From contig JAICVT010000122.1 of assembly GCA_025935235.1 (NCBI GenBank), positions 1 to 10,753 on the forward strand: a DNA stretch of 10,753 nt. The letters run 5' to 3'. The notes beneath the pieces are model-generated. The model had not been told where the DNA came from and ran no database searches. It worked only from the letters and a program-made list of their open reading frames with translations. This document shows, in pieces, positions 1 to 6,038 of the stretch. This DNA is from Ktedonobacterales bacterium. GTDB lineage: Bacteria; Chloroflexota; Ktedonobacteria; Ktedonobacterales; JADMIN01. Both the position numbers and the translations under genes were made by a program. Every line of letters starts with the position of its first letter. Position 1 is the first letter of the stretch.

Positions 1-428
1 CCCAGCGCGATGACCTGCGGCTCCAGCGTCTCGGCGCTGGCGAAGTAGCGCAGCTCGTCGAGCGCGGCGTAGACCTGCTGGGGAGACTCGCCGCCATGCT
101 CGGTCTGCATGCGCGGAGTGTCGTGGTTGCCGCTGATGCCGACGCAGACGATGCCCGCGCGGCGCAGGCGGTGCAGGTGCTCGGCGACGAAGGCGCGATC
201 CTGATTGGTGGGGGCCGGTGAGTCGAACAGGTCGCCAGTGCTGATGAAGAGCGCCGCGCCGCGTTCGAGCGCGCAGTCCACCGCCGCCTTGAATCCTCGC
301 CGCAGCCAGCCACGCCGCTGCTGGCGTCGGGCCGGAGACAGACGCGGCAACGCTGGCGAGAGGTGATTGTCGCCAGTGATGACGACGCCCACTACCGCAT
401 CCGCTCGTTCACCAGAGGTATCGGTCAT
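1..428 (-). CDS. SbcD/Mre11-type metallophosphoesterase, N-terminal part (runs off left edge)
   Basis: Translating the minus strand from the ATG at 428-426 gives 142 codons with no stop before the window edge, so the C-terminal part is missing. Three calcineurin-like phosphoesterase motifs appear in order: GDNH (residues 19-22), GDLFD (65-69) and GNHD (100-103). These supply the Asp, His and Asn ligands of the two-metal active site. The wording and spacing fit the SbcD/Mre11/YhaO branch (DNA repair exonucleases) better than cyclic-nucleotide phosphodiesterases, but the domains that would decide this lie outside the window. There is no signal peptide, so it is probably cytosolic. The start has a GGGAG ribosome site about 8 nt upstream, and a good sigma-70 promoter lies 85 nt further out (514-543). 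A large SbcC/Rad50-like ATPase would be the expected partner; it is not visible here. Confidence 0.88.
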   Translation of the reverse strand, partial: MTDTSGERADAVVGVVITGDNHLSPALPRLSPARRQQRRGWLRRGFKAAVDCALERGAALFISTGDLFDSPAPTNQDRAFVAEHLHRLRRAGIVCVGISGNHDTPRMQTEHGGESPQQVYAALDELRYFASAETLEPQVIAL

Positions 429-513
429 TGCGCTCGCTCCCAGGACAACACATCCCCATCCGCCTGGATCCGATTGGCGCATCGCAAGACGGCCTGCTCC
501 CTCGCGCTCAGCC

Positions 514-543
514 AGTGTAGACCCCGAGGGGCGCGGGCGTCAA
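514..543 (-). promoter_or_regulatory. Promoter of the metallophosphoesterase gene
   Basis: On the minus strand, TTGACG (positions 543-538) is followed after 18 nt by TACACT (519-514). The -35 box matches the sigma-70 consensus at 5 of 6 positions and the -10 box at 4 of 6. The predicted start of transcription is near 507, giving a leader of about 80 nt before the ATG at 428. No competing minus-strand signal stands out nearer the gene. Confidence 0.6.
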
Positions 544-674
544 ACCAGAGCGCCGTGCACAGGACTATCAGCCTGCTCTCCGCACAATGGCTGAGAACGT
601 GTACGAGAAGGGGAAGCGCCGTGGGACAGGGTATCCGACACGATTACAGCTCCTGTGTTTCGGAGGTCTGACAC

Positions 675-932
675 ATGGCGACCATCATCTATCCCAGCGA
701 TTTGACCGACGCGGAGTGGCGCGTCTTGGCTCCGCAACTGCCTCCAGCAAAGTCTGGCGGGCGCCCGCGTTCGGTGGACCTGCGCCGCATCCTCAACGGC
801 CTGTTCTATCTCGTGCGCAGCGGTCGGGCCTGGCGTTATCTGCCACGCGACTATGGACCCTGGTCCAGGGTCTAGCACTATTTCCGCCCGTGGCGCAACG
901 CGGATCGGTGGGAGCAGATTCATAGAGGATAG
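675..932 (+). pseudogene. IS5-family transposase 5' remnant with in-frame amber stop
   Basis: The first 66 codons (ATG 675, GGAGG ribosome site at 662-666) read like the N-terminal DUF4096 region of IS5/IS427-group transposases: a YPSDLTDAEW start, then LPP, GGRPRSVDLR, a LNGLFYLVRSG block, WRYLPRDYGPW. A TAG at 873-875 sits where this family normally has tyrosine (V-Y-x-Y-F). Beyond it the same frame still reads family-like sequence (HYFRPWRNADRWEQIH) up to a second stop at 930-932. So a TAC or TAT to TAG change is the simplest explanation, followed by loss of the whole DDE catalytic part. No matching terminal inverted repeats or target duplication were found within 590-1024. The element is dead and could not transpose by itself. 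Confidence 0.82.
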
Positions 933-939
933 GGGCTGC

Positions 940-957
940 GGCGCTACGCGCCTCTTT
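940..957 (+). terminator. Weak terminator-like hairpin after the transposase remnant
   Basis: GGCGC (940-944) and GCGCC (948-952) form a 5-bp all-GC stem with a 3-nt loop. It is followed by TCTTT (953-957) on the plus strand. The stem is short and the T-tract is interrupted, so termination is only possible. It could limit plus-strand read-through into the convergent glycosyltransferase gene. Confidence 0.28.
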
Positions 958-985
958 CGCCAACAATCATCGCCAATCTGGTATC

Positions 986-997
986 ACTGGTACCAGT
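986..997. repeat. Perfect 12-bp palindrome
   Basis: ACTGGTACCAGT is identical to its reverse complement. It lies 28 bp beyond the stop of the minus-strand glycosyltransferase gene and about 55 bp beyond the transposase remnant. It has no loop, so it is not a usual terminator. It could be a protein-binding site or chance. Confidence 0.4.
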
Positions 998-1024
998 AGC
1001 GGTTGGCTCTTCCGCTGTTCCGCG

Positions 1025-2485
1025 CTAGAACAGGCTCAGCAGCAGGTGTGGCGACGAAGTCCATGGCCAGGCGCCGAAAGAGTAGAAATGATAAATGAAC
1101 GGCCAAGCGACCACCAGCGCCAGCACGGCGAAGGTCACCATGATCGTTGACTGCGGCGCGATCCGTAGAGGCGCGAGCCAGCGCGCTGTCGGTTTGGCCA
1201 ACACTTTTGCCAACTCGGAGCCACCCCAGCCCAGTGTCAGCGCATAGAAGGGGACCAGGTAGATCTGCCAGTAGTCATGGAAATATGCTGCCTGGCGGAA
1301 AACCACGATATGCGTCAGACCACCCAGGCCAAACAGCAATACATACTGGATACGTAGCGACAGCCCCTCACGCCGGAATACCCGCCAGATGAAATACAGC
1401 GCGACCAGCGCCGCAGGTGTGGCCCAGAGACCATAATCCAGCAAGTTAAATCCCCCCAGGCTGTGCAGCCAGGTGTGCAGTCCAATGGGCGCTGAGCGGA
1501 AGAAGAACTGGCGTTCGAGATGGGCTAGCGACCAGCCGGACGCCCAGGCGATCTGCGTGATCGCCAGAGCGAAGATCGCCGTACCCGCGCCTGCTGTAGC
1601 CAGCGCGACACGCCAGTTCACTCGCCGCGCGCGCAGGGTATCCAGGAAAAAGAGTATCCAGCAAAAGTAGAACATGGGCCAGTCATACGCGCCGCCCAAT
1701 ATGACACAGGCCGCCACGCCTATAAGCCAGCGGTTATGCCCCGTGCGTCGCCAGAGGAGATACCCCAGCGCCATCCCCATCACGCAGCACAGCGTTTCAG
1801 CCTCCTGCGTGACACTGCGCCCGTAATAGGTCATGATAGGGAATGTGGCGAAGAGCGCTGCGGCGAACGTAGCGACTCGCCTGTCGAACAGCAATAACAT
1901 CAGCAGATAAAACAGAATCAGCGCTATCAGCGTCGCGACGATTGGTACCAGTCGCACCGCCCAGAAGTGATAGCCGAAAGTCAACAGTGAGGCAGCAATC
2001 GTCAGCCCAAGCATGGGCGGATGATCGCCGTAGAGAAAGGGGTGCACCGGGCCAGTGAGAAGATACTGGAATTGTTGGGCGCTGCTGACGCCGATGGGAT
2101 GGTACGTCCCATCCGAAAAATGGGCGCCTGGAGTAAAGATCGTCGGTTTCACTGAAGTATCGAAATAGTCCTGTCCATGCGTAAAGGCCAGGCCAAAACG
2201 AATGTGGTTGATGGCGGCGTTCTCGAAGAGCAGGCCATTATCCTCATGGTAGCTCTGCCAGGGCGTTGTGATATTCATGGTCAAGAGCACGATCGCCAGC
2301 AGGAAGACCGCCGCGAACGGCGCATGAGGCCACGCCACACGCCAGAGCGCGCTGAAGCGTCCAGCCATCGTTTCTGAGGCGGAGCGCTGGGCCGTCGCTT
2401 CCGTCCGCGCCGCTGGTAATTTCGGCAGCGTTGGCGTCATCCAGTCCTCTTGCAAGCCGTCCTCGGCTGACTTCCGCTCGGTCAC
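1025..2485 (-). CDS. GT39/ArnT-like multi-membrane glycosyltransferase
   Basis: This 486-residue integral membrane protein has a charged cytosolic N-terminus (about 1-53), a first membrane segment at about 56-72 and roughly ten further hydrophobic helices. The layout is that of GT-C enzymes of the PMT_2/ArnT type, which move a sugar from a polyprenyl-phosphate carrier to an acceptor outside the membrane. Supporting motifs are the acidic pair E81-D82 just after the first helix (the catalytic acidic site in this fold), YGDHPP (152-157) and YGRSVTQEAE (221-230), matching the family's R...E element. Donor and acceptor cannot be read from the sequence. Start choice: GTG at 2485 has AAAGGAG seven bases upstream, whereas the ATG at 2512 giving nine more residues has no ribosome site; a third option is the ATG at 2440. 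It is divergent from the FAD oxidoreductase and convergent with the transposase remnant. No convincing promoter was found. Confidence 0.87.
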   Translation of the reverse strand: MTERKSAEDGLQEDWMTPTLPKLPAARTEATAQRSASETMAGRFSALWRVAWPHAPFAAVFLLAIVLLTMNITTPWQSYHEDNGLLFENAAINHIRFGLAFTHGQDYFDTSVKPTIFTPGAHFSDGTYHPIGVSSAQQFQYLLTGPVHPFLYGDHPPMLGLTIAASLLTFGYHFWAVRLVPIVATLIALILFYLLMLLLFDRRVATFAAALFATFPIMTYYGRSVTQEAETLCCVMGMALGYLLWRRTGHNRWLIGVAACVILGGAYDWPMFYFCWILFFLDTLRARRVNWRVALATAGAGTAIFALAITQIAWASGWSLAHLERQFFFRSAPIGLHTWLHSLGGFNLLDYGLWATPAALVALYFIWRVFRREGLSLRIQYVLLFGLGGLTHIVVFRQAAYFHDYWQIYLVPFYALTLGWGGSELAKVLAKPTARWLAPLRIAPQSTIMVTFAVLALVVAWPFIYHFYSFGAWPWTSSPHLLLSLF

Positions 2486-2551
2486 GCTACCGCTCCTTTG
2501 CCGCCGTTGCATGTAATCTGTTCTCGCGCGTCCTTTGGCCCGCTAAATGTG

Positions 2552-2563
2552 ATGACGTGTCAT
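2552..2563. promoter_or_regulatory. Small operator-like palindrome upstream of the minus-strand glycosyltransferase
   Basis: ATGAC and GTCAT flank a 2-nt centre, so ATGACGTGTCAT is an imperfectly centred dyad 67 bp upstream of the GTG start at 2485. TGTGA partly overlaps it at 2549, a faint resemblance to CRP/FNR-type half-sites. A regulator binding here would sit close to the expected promoter region of the minus gene, but no promoter could be assigned. Confidence 0.3.
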
Positions 2564-2565
2564 GA

Positions 2566-2595
2566 TTAGAAGGGTATCGTAAATGCAGATATAAT
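2566..2595 (+). promoter_or_regulatory. Orphan promoter-like element with consensus TATAAT
   Basis: TTAGAA (2566-2571) is followed after 18 nt by TATAAT (2590-2595), a perfect -10 consensus, though the -35 box matches only 3 of 6. The spacer length equals that of three other promoters proposed in this window. A transcript would begin near 2602 and immediately enter the hairpin at 2620-2666. It could serve the oxidoreductase gene as a distal promoter or produce a short non-coding RNA. Confidence 0.35.
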
Positions 2596-2619
2596 CGCCA
2601 GGGCGATAGAAATGGTGGC

Positions 2620-2666
2620 GCGCCTCTCCATATTGAGTCGGTATCATCCGTAAAAATGGAGAGCGC
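2620..2666. repeat. Bulged inverted repeat in the divergent intergenic region
   Basis: CTCTCCAT (2624-2631) pairs perfectly with ATGGAGAG (2656-2663). GCG (2620-2622) and CGC (2664-2666) extend it past a one-base bulge, giving 11 bp around a 24-nt loop. No T-tract follows on either strand, so an intrinsic terminator is unlikely. It may be an operator dyad or a structural element of an RNA started at the TATAAT at 2590. Confidence 0.45.
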
Positions 2667-2716
2667 CTGCCAAGTAAGGGAAGGGGGGGCTCTCTGGTAG
2701 ACTGAACAGTCGTCAT

Positions 2717-2776
2717 CCTTCTTCCCGCTAGCTTGCCGTCATCAACAGCAGCCTAGCATAATGCACGGGAAGAAGG
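2717..2776. repeat. Perfect 11-bp inverted repeat bracketing a promoter
   Basis: CCTTCTTCCCG (2717-2727) and CGGGAAGAAGG (2766-2776) are exact inverted copies separated by 38 bp. A nested GCTAG (2727-2731) and CTAGC (2753-2757) pair lies inside. The left arm ends five bases before the -35 box and the right arm covers the predicted transcription start. Transcription would begin inside the right arm, so the repeat cannot act as an RNA hairpin of that transcript. A paired protein-binding site is the better reading. Confidence 0.6.
2733..2762 (+). promoter_or_regulatory. Promoter of the FAD oxidoreductase gene
   Basis: TTGCCG (2733-2738) and CATAAT (2757-2762, 5 of 6 to TATAAT) are spaced by 18 nt. 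The predicted start is about 2769, leaving a 209-nt untranslated leader before the ATG at 2978. The promoter is enclosed by the inverted repeat at 2717-2776, suggesting control by a regulator that contacts both arms. Confidence 0.55.
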
Positions 2777-2929
2777 TTCATCGTACAGGTAATGGACGCG
2801 TTAACTTGATGCAGAGTACGCCGTTATACCAGTGCTGAGGCAGGCGCGATAGTATGCCCGTCCCTCTCCACCGATCACGGGCTGGGGAATGGCGCTCGTC
2901 GGATCGGCTGTCGTGGAACACATGTTAAC

Positions 2930-2953
2930 CCCGACCTGGCAGGTTGCGTCGGG
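2930..2953 (+). promoter_or_regulatory. Hairpin just upstream of the oxidoreductase ribosome site
   Basis: CCCGAC (2930-2935) and GTCGGG (2948-2953) form a 6-bp stem with a 12-nt loop. It ends eight bases before the GGGAGAGG ribosome site at 2962-2969. Further up the leader, CCGATC (2872-2877) and GATCGG (2902-2907) can also pair. These structures could tune translation. The leader does not match a riboswitch class I recognise. Confidence 0.3.
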
Positions 2954-2977
2954 TGGGACTCGGGAGAGGCGCAGGCA

Positions 2978-4513
2978 ATGATAGAGGATGCATCTCGCAG
3001 GGTCGTCATTATGGGGGCGGGGCCAGCGGGGCTGACCGCCGCCTATGAGCTGATGCGCCATCATCTGCCCTCGATCACGCTGGAGAAAGATCCCCGCTTC
3101 GTCGGTGGCATCTCGCGCACCGAAGAGCATCGCGGCTACCGCTTCGACATCGGCGGCCACCGCTTCTTCAGCAAGAGCCAGGAGGTCGAGGACCTGTGGA
3201 CCGAGGTGCTGGGCGACGACCTGCTGGTGCGCGGACGCCTCTCGCGCATCTTCTATCAGGGCAAATACTTCGACTACCCGCTCAAAGCCTCGAACGCGCT
3301 GCTCAATATGGGGCCACTCGAGACGGTGCGCTGCATCGCCAGCTACATCTGGGCGCGCATCCACCCCTATCGTCCGCCGCGGAATCTGGAGGAGTGGGTG
3401 ACCAACCAGTTTGGCCAACGGCTCTTCCGCATCTTCTTCAAGACCTACACTGAGAAGGTCTGGGGCATCAGCACGAAGGATCTGTCCGCCGACTGGGCGG
3501 CCCAGCGCATCAAGGGGCTAAACCTGACCGAGGCGATCAAAGGCGCGCTGCTGCCGCAGCGCAAGCCCAAGAGCGGGAAGACTGGGAAGGACGGGAAGCT
3601 AGCGGATCGCAGCGCGGTCATCAAGACACTGATCGATGAGTTTCGCTATCCCAAGCATGGCCCCGGCCAGATGTGGGAGCGCGTGGCCGAGCGGCTGCGC
3701 GCGGGCGGCAACCTGGTGGCGCTGGGGCAGCAGGTGCAGGCGGTGCGCCACTGCGGCGGCCGGGTCACCGAGGTCGTCGTGCGCGACCATGCCAGCGGCC
3801 AGGTGGGCAGCGTGACCGGCGCGCATTTCATCTCGACGCTGCCGATTCGCGAGCTGATCCACAAACTGGAGCCAGCGCCGCCGCCCGCGGTGGTGGCCGC
3901 CGCCGACCAGCTCAAGTATCGCGACTTCCTGACCATCGCGATGGTCATCAACCGTTCGCAGGTCTTCCCCGATAACTGGATCTATATCCACGACCCCTCA
4001 GTCAAAGTCGGGCGCATGCAGAACTTCAAGGCGTGGAGCCCCTACATGACGCCCGATGACCAGACGACCTGCCTGGGGCTGGAGTATTTCTGCTTCGAGG
4101 GCGATGGGCTGTGGTCCGCCAGCGATGAGGAGCTGGTGGCGCTGGGGCGGCGCGAGCTGGCGCAACTGGGCATGTGCAAGCCGGAGGAGACGCTGTGGGG
4201 CGTGGTCGTCCGCCAGCCCAAAGCCTACCCGGTCTATGACGACGAGTACAAGCGCCATCTGGCCGTCATCCGCCGGTGGATCGAGCCCGCGCTACCCAAT
4301 CTGGCGCTGGTGGGGCGCAACGGCATGCACCACTACAACAACCAGGATCACTCAATGATGACGGCGCTGCTGGCGGCGCGCAACATCGCGACCGGCAGCC
4401 ACTTCGATCCCTGGAAGGTCAACACCGACGCCGAGTACCACGAAGAGGCGCGCTTCGACGACGATGACACCTCTGGGCGACAGATGCCGAAGCTTGCCAA
4501 CGTCGAGAAATAG
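2978..4513 (+). CDS. FAD-dependent oxidoreductase, UDP-galactopyranose mutase/protoporphyrinogen-oxidase-like
   Basis: This 511-residue flavoprotein begins with a Rossmann FAD-binding motif GAGPAG (13-18), then an acidic residue E36 at the ribose-binding position, VGGISRT (42-48) and a GYRFDIGGHRFFSKS stretch typical of amine-oxidase-fold proteins such as UDP-galactopyranose mutase and HemY-like enzymes. The C-terminal flavin-contact block VGRNGMHHYNNQDHS (445-459) is characteristic of a bacterial subfamily often found near polysaccharide or glycosyltransferase genes. It is longer than classical mutases (about 370-390 residues), and a lysine/glycine-rich insert lies near 192-205. No signal peptide or membrane helix is seen, so it is cytosolic. 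The ATG has GGGAGAGG eight bases upstream. The exact reaction is unknown: sugar-nucleotide ring contraction is one option, oxidation of an isoprenoid or other ring substrate another. It is transcribed alone and divergent from a GT39-like gene. Confidence 0.88.
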   Translation: MIEDASRRVVIMGAGPAGLTAAYELMRHHLPSITLEKDPRFVGGISRTEEHRGYRFDIGGHRFFSKSQEVEDLWTEVLGDDLLVRGRLSRIFYQGKYFDYPLKASNALLNMGPLETVRCIASYIWARIHPYRPPRNLEEWVTNQFGQRLFRIFFKTYTEKVWGISTKDLSADWAAQRIKGLNLTEAIKGALLPQRKPKSGKTGKDGKLADRSAVIKTLIDEFRYPKHGPGQMWERVAERLRAGGNLVALGQQVQAVRHCGGRVTEVVVRDHASGQVGSVTGAHFISTLPIRELIHKLEPAPPPAVVAAADQLKYRDFLTIAMVINRSQVFPDNWIYIHDPSVKVGRMQNFKAWSPYMTPDDQTTCLGLEYFCFEGDGLWSASDEELVALGRRELAQLGMCKPEETLWGVVVRQPKAYPVYDDEYKRHLAVIRRWIEPALPNLALVGRNGMHHYNNQDHSMMTALLAARNIATGSHFDPWKVNTDAEYHEEARFDDDDTSGRQMPKLANVEK

Positions 4514-4555
4514 CAGAGAGGCGTGGCCTTGCCAGGTCGAGAGCCGCAGGAGCCG

Positions 4556-4751
4556 TTAGCCCTCGCTCTGCGCCTGCGGAGGATGAGGTGGATGCAGCGG
4601 ATTGACCCGCGCGACCTGCTCAGGCGCCTCGACGGGGATACTGTCGAGGTTGACCACCATCGGCTCCTGGTCGCTGCACACGATGCGCACGCCATGTCTG
4701 CGCTAGTTGGCTGCCACTCCCGAGTCCTCTGGCTGTGTCTTCGCTGCTCAC
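4556..4751 (-). pseudogene. Possible frameshifted small gene of unknown function
   Basis: On the minus strand a frame ending in TAA at 4558-4556 reads HGVRIVCSDQEPMVVNLDS followed by IPVEAPEQVARVNPLHPP and a short proline/glutamine tail. Nearly all its third codon positions in the first two thirds are G or C, as in the real genes here. It is closed upstream by a TAG about 48 codons back and has no supported ATG or GTG start. One base out of frame, a GTG at 4751-4749 preceded by GAGAGG begins VSSEDTARGLGSGSQLAQT. Joining the two needs one single-base shift near 4690-4700 and would give a protein of about 65 residues. I recognise no family. It may be a decayed gene, a sequencing error or a coincidence. 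Confidence 0.3.
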
Positions 4752-4823
4752 CCTCTCGCTGATGCTGGCGGCTCATGCTGGCCGCTACTCCGTGATGCCA
4801 CGTGGATGACAACACGGTGATGA

Positions 4824-4853
4824 TTGCGGGCGGCGCGGGCGTGCGCATACAAT
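4824..4853 (+). promoter_or_regulatory. holA promoter placing the transcript start at the start codon
   Basis: TTGCGG (4824-4829) and TACAAT (4848-4853) are separated by 18 nt. A start seven bases after the -10 box falls at 4860, the A of the holA ATG. No Shine-Dalgarno sequence lies between the -10 box and the ATG, so the message is probably leaderless. Confidence 0.5.
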
Positions 4854-4859
4854 GTGCCT

Positions 4860-5921
4860 ATGTTTCTGCTGCTGTACGGTGACGATGACTATTCGGCGCG
4901 CGATGAGCTGGCGCGCCTGCGCGCGACGGGTGAATTCGACTTCAACCAGGATACCTTCACGGGTGACGAGGCCGACTTCGCCCAGATGCGCACGATCTGC
5001 GACACGCTGCCATTCCTGAGCGAGCGGCGGCTGGTCGTGCTGCTGGGCCTGCCCAGGGCCAGACGCGGCTCGGCCAGCGACGACGCCAACGGGGCGAGCA
5101 ACGGCGAGGACAACGAGCCAGCCGAGCCGCAGGCCAAATCCACTGGCAAGGGCAAGCGTGGCAAGTGGAGCGTGGCGGAGGTCAGAGCGTTCTCGCAGGC
5201 GCTCGCCGCCTACGCCCCGCATATCCCCGCGACGACGACGCTGGCGGTGGTGGCGGATGGCCCGCTAGAGGCCAGTCATCCGCTGCTCAAGGCCGCCAAA
5301 CAGCATGGCCAGGCGCGCGAGTTCGCGAAGAAGAAGGGCGGCCAGCTCGACGAGTGGGTCACGCGGCGGGCGCAGGTCGCGGAGGCGCGCATCACGCCGG
5401 AAGCGATCCGCCTGCTGGTGGCCTCGGTGGGCGATGATCTGCGCCTGCTGGCGGGCGAGATCGAGAAGCTGAGCGTCGCGGTCGGGCGCGGCGGACAGAT
5501 CGGCGTGGAGCAGGTGCGTGCGCTGACGCCGCAGGTCAGCCAGTCGGTGATCTTCGACCTGACCGACGCGCTGGCGCGCCGCGACCGCCAGCGCGCGCTG
5601 GCGCTGCTGCACGAGGAGCTGGCCAAAGGAACCGCCGCGCAGCAGATCGTGGGGCTGATTGCCGCGCAGACCCGCTCGCTGATGCAGGTGAAGGCGATGG
5701 CGGAGCGCGGCATGCGCGCGCCGCAGATCGCGCAGACGGCGGGGATGCCGCCCTTCGTGGTCGAGAAGTCGCTCACGCTGGCGCGCCAGTTCAGCGTCGC
5801 CCAGCTCGAAGCCGCCCACCGCGCTCTACTGGAGACCGATGTGGCGCTCAAGACCAGCCGCATGACCCCCGAATTGGCGCTCGATCTGCTCGCGCTGCAA
5901 TTCGGCGCAGGCGCGCGCTGA
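4860..5921 (+). CDS. holA: DNA polymerase III subunit delta
   Basis: The 353-residue product matches the delta subunit of the clamp loader, which opens the beta sliding clamp and helps load it on primed DNA. The N-terminal start FLLLYGDDDYSARDEL is the usual first strand and helix of domain I. TLPFLSERRLVVL (49-61) is the conserved clamp-interacting region. DDLRLLAGEIEKL (192-204) and VIFDLTDALARRDRQRALALL (230-250) are the domain II/III signatures, and the C-terminal helical collar continues to the end. Length is near the family norm of about 340. A hydrophilic Ala/Gly/Asn/Glu/Lys-rich insert at about 66-103 looks disordered. An upstream TTG at 4824 would add 12 residues but overlaps the proposed -35 box; the ATG at 4860 gives the expected N-terminus. 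It stands apart from rpsT, a common neighbour elsewhere. Confidence 0.92.
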   Translation: MFLLLYGDDDYSARDELARLRATGEFDFNQDTFTGDEADFAQMRTICDTLPFLSERRLVVLLGLPRARRGSASDDANGASNGEDNEPAEPQAKSTGKGKRGKWSVAEVRAFSQALAAYAPHIPATTTLAVVADGPLEASHPLLKAAKQHGQAREFAKKKGGQLDEWVTRRAQVAEARITPEAIRLLVASVGDDLRLLAGEIEKLSVAVGRGGQIGVEQVRALTPQVSQSVIFDLTDALARRDRQRALALLHEELAKGTAAQQIVGLIAAQTRSLMQVKAMAERGMRAPQIAQTAGMPPFVVEKSLTLARQFSVAQLEAAHRALLETDVALKTSRMTPELALDLLALQFGAGAR

Positions 5922-5945
5922 TAGCGCTGGCGGGCGTCCCGACCC

Positions 5946-5954
5946 TGCTATACT
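5946..5954 (+). promoter_or_regulatory. Extended -10 promoter of the second GT39-like gene
   Basis: TGCTATACT (5946-5954) is an extended -10 element, identical to the nine bases at 9142-9150 in the tRNA promoter. No good -35 box lies 16-18 nt upstream, as expected for extended -10 promoters. Transcription would start near 5961, which excludes the GTG at 5958 and supports translation from the GTG at 6039. Confidence 0.45.
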
Positions 5955-6038
5955 CTCGTGAGCAAGGTCGTGAGCGCAGGGCGGAAGCCAGCGATTGTTC
6001 ACTCATCGTCACCCCTATCAGGAAATGGAGCGCCGCGC

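Larger units (their letters stand above)
2486..2977. other. 492-bp regulatory interval between divergent genes
   Basis: No credible protein frame occupies this stretch. Its left half (about 2520-2700) is clearly more AT-rich than the surrounding genes. It holds, left to right, a small ATGAC/GTCAT palindrome (2552-2563), a plus-strand TATAAT promoter-like element (2566-2595), a bulged hairpin (2620-2666), a plus-strand promoter bracketed by an 11-bp inverted repeat (2717-2776), and a leader of about 209 nt ending in a hairpin (2930-2953) and a ribosome site (2962-2969). A minus-strand frame crossing 2801-3418 is judged a shadow of the oxidoreductase gene. Confidence 0.6.
4514..4859. other. 346-bp interval with no intact gene
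   Basis: Between the oxidoreductase stop and holA no frame has both a supported start and protein-like sequence. The plus-strand frame 4523-4762 is arginine/leucine-rich and looks like a complement shadow. The minus strand carries a protein-like C-terminal frame that may be a frameshifted small gene (4556-4751). An 8-bp direct repeat ATGCTGGC occurs at 4762-4769 and 4775-4782. The holA promoter lies at the right end. No terminator was recognised after the oxidoreductase gene. Confidence 0.5.

Noticed and set aside
363..671. 102-codon plus-strand frame between the metallophosphoesterase and the transposase remnant
   Set aside because: It overlaps the start of the metallophosphoesterase on the other strand, has no family similarity I can see and has no good ribosome site.
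2769..2977. Known riboswitch in the oxidoreductase leader
   Set aside because: The leader is long and has small stems, but none of the conserved cores of common classes (TPP, cobalamin, SAM, FMN, glycine, c-di-GMP) could be recognised.
2801..3418. 205-codon minus-strand frame overlapping the oxidoreductase leader and 5' end
   Set aside because: It is the complement shadow of a clearly coding flavoprotein gene; its sequence is Ala/His/Arg-rich with no recognisable domain, and no supported start.
4544..4579. CCGCAG/CTGCGG inverted repeat after the oxidoreductase stop as a terminator
   Set aside because: Only 6 bp with a 24-nt loop and no T-tract; expected by chance in this base composition.
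4523..4762. 79-codon plus-strand frame after the oxidoreductase
   Set aside because: Arg/Leu-rich composition typical of complement frames. The opposite strand gives more protein-like sequence.
5265..5863. Two long minus-strand frames inside holA (184 and 195 codons)
   Set aside because: High-GC shadow frames of holA; Arg/Ser/Ala-rich composition and no family features.
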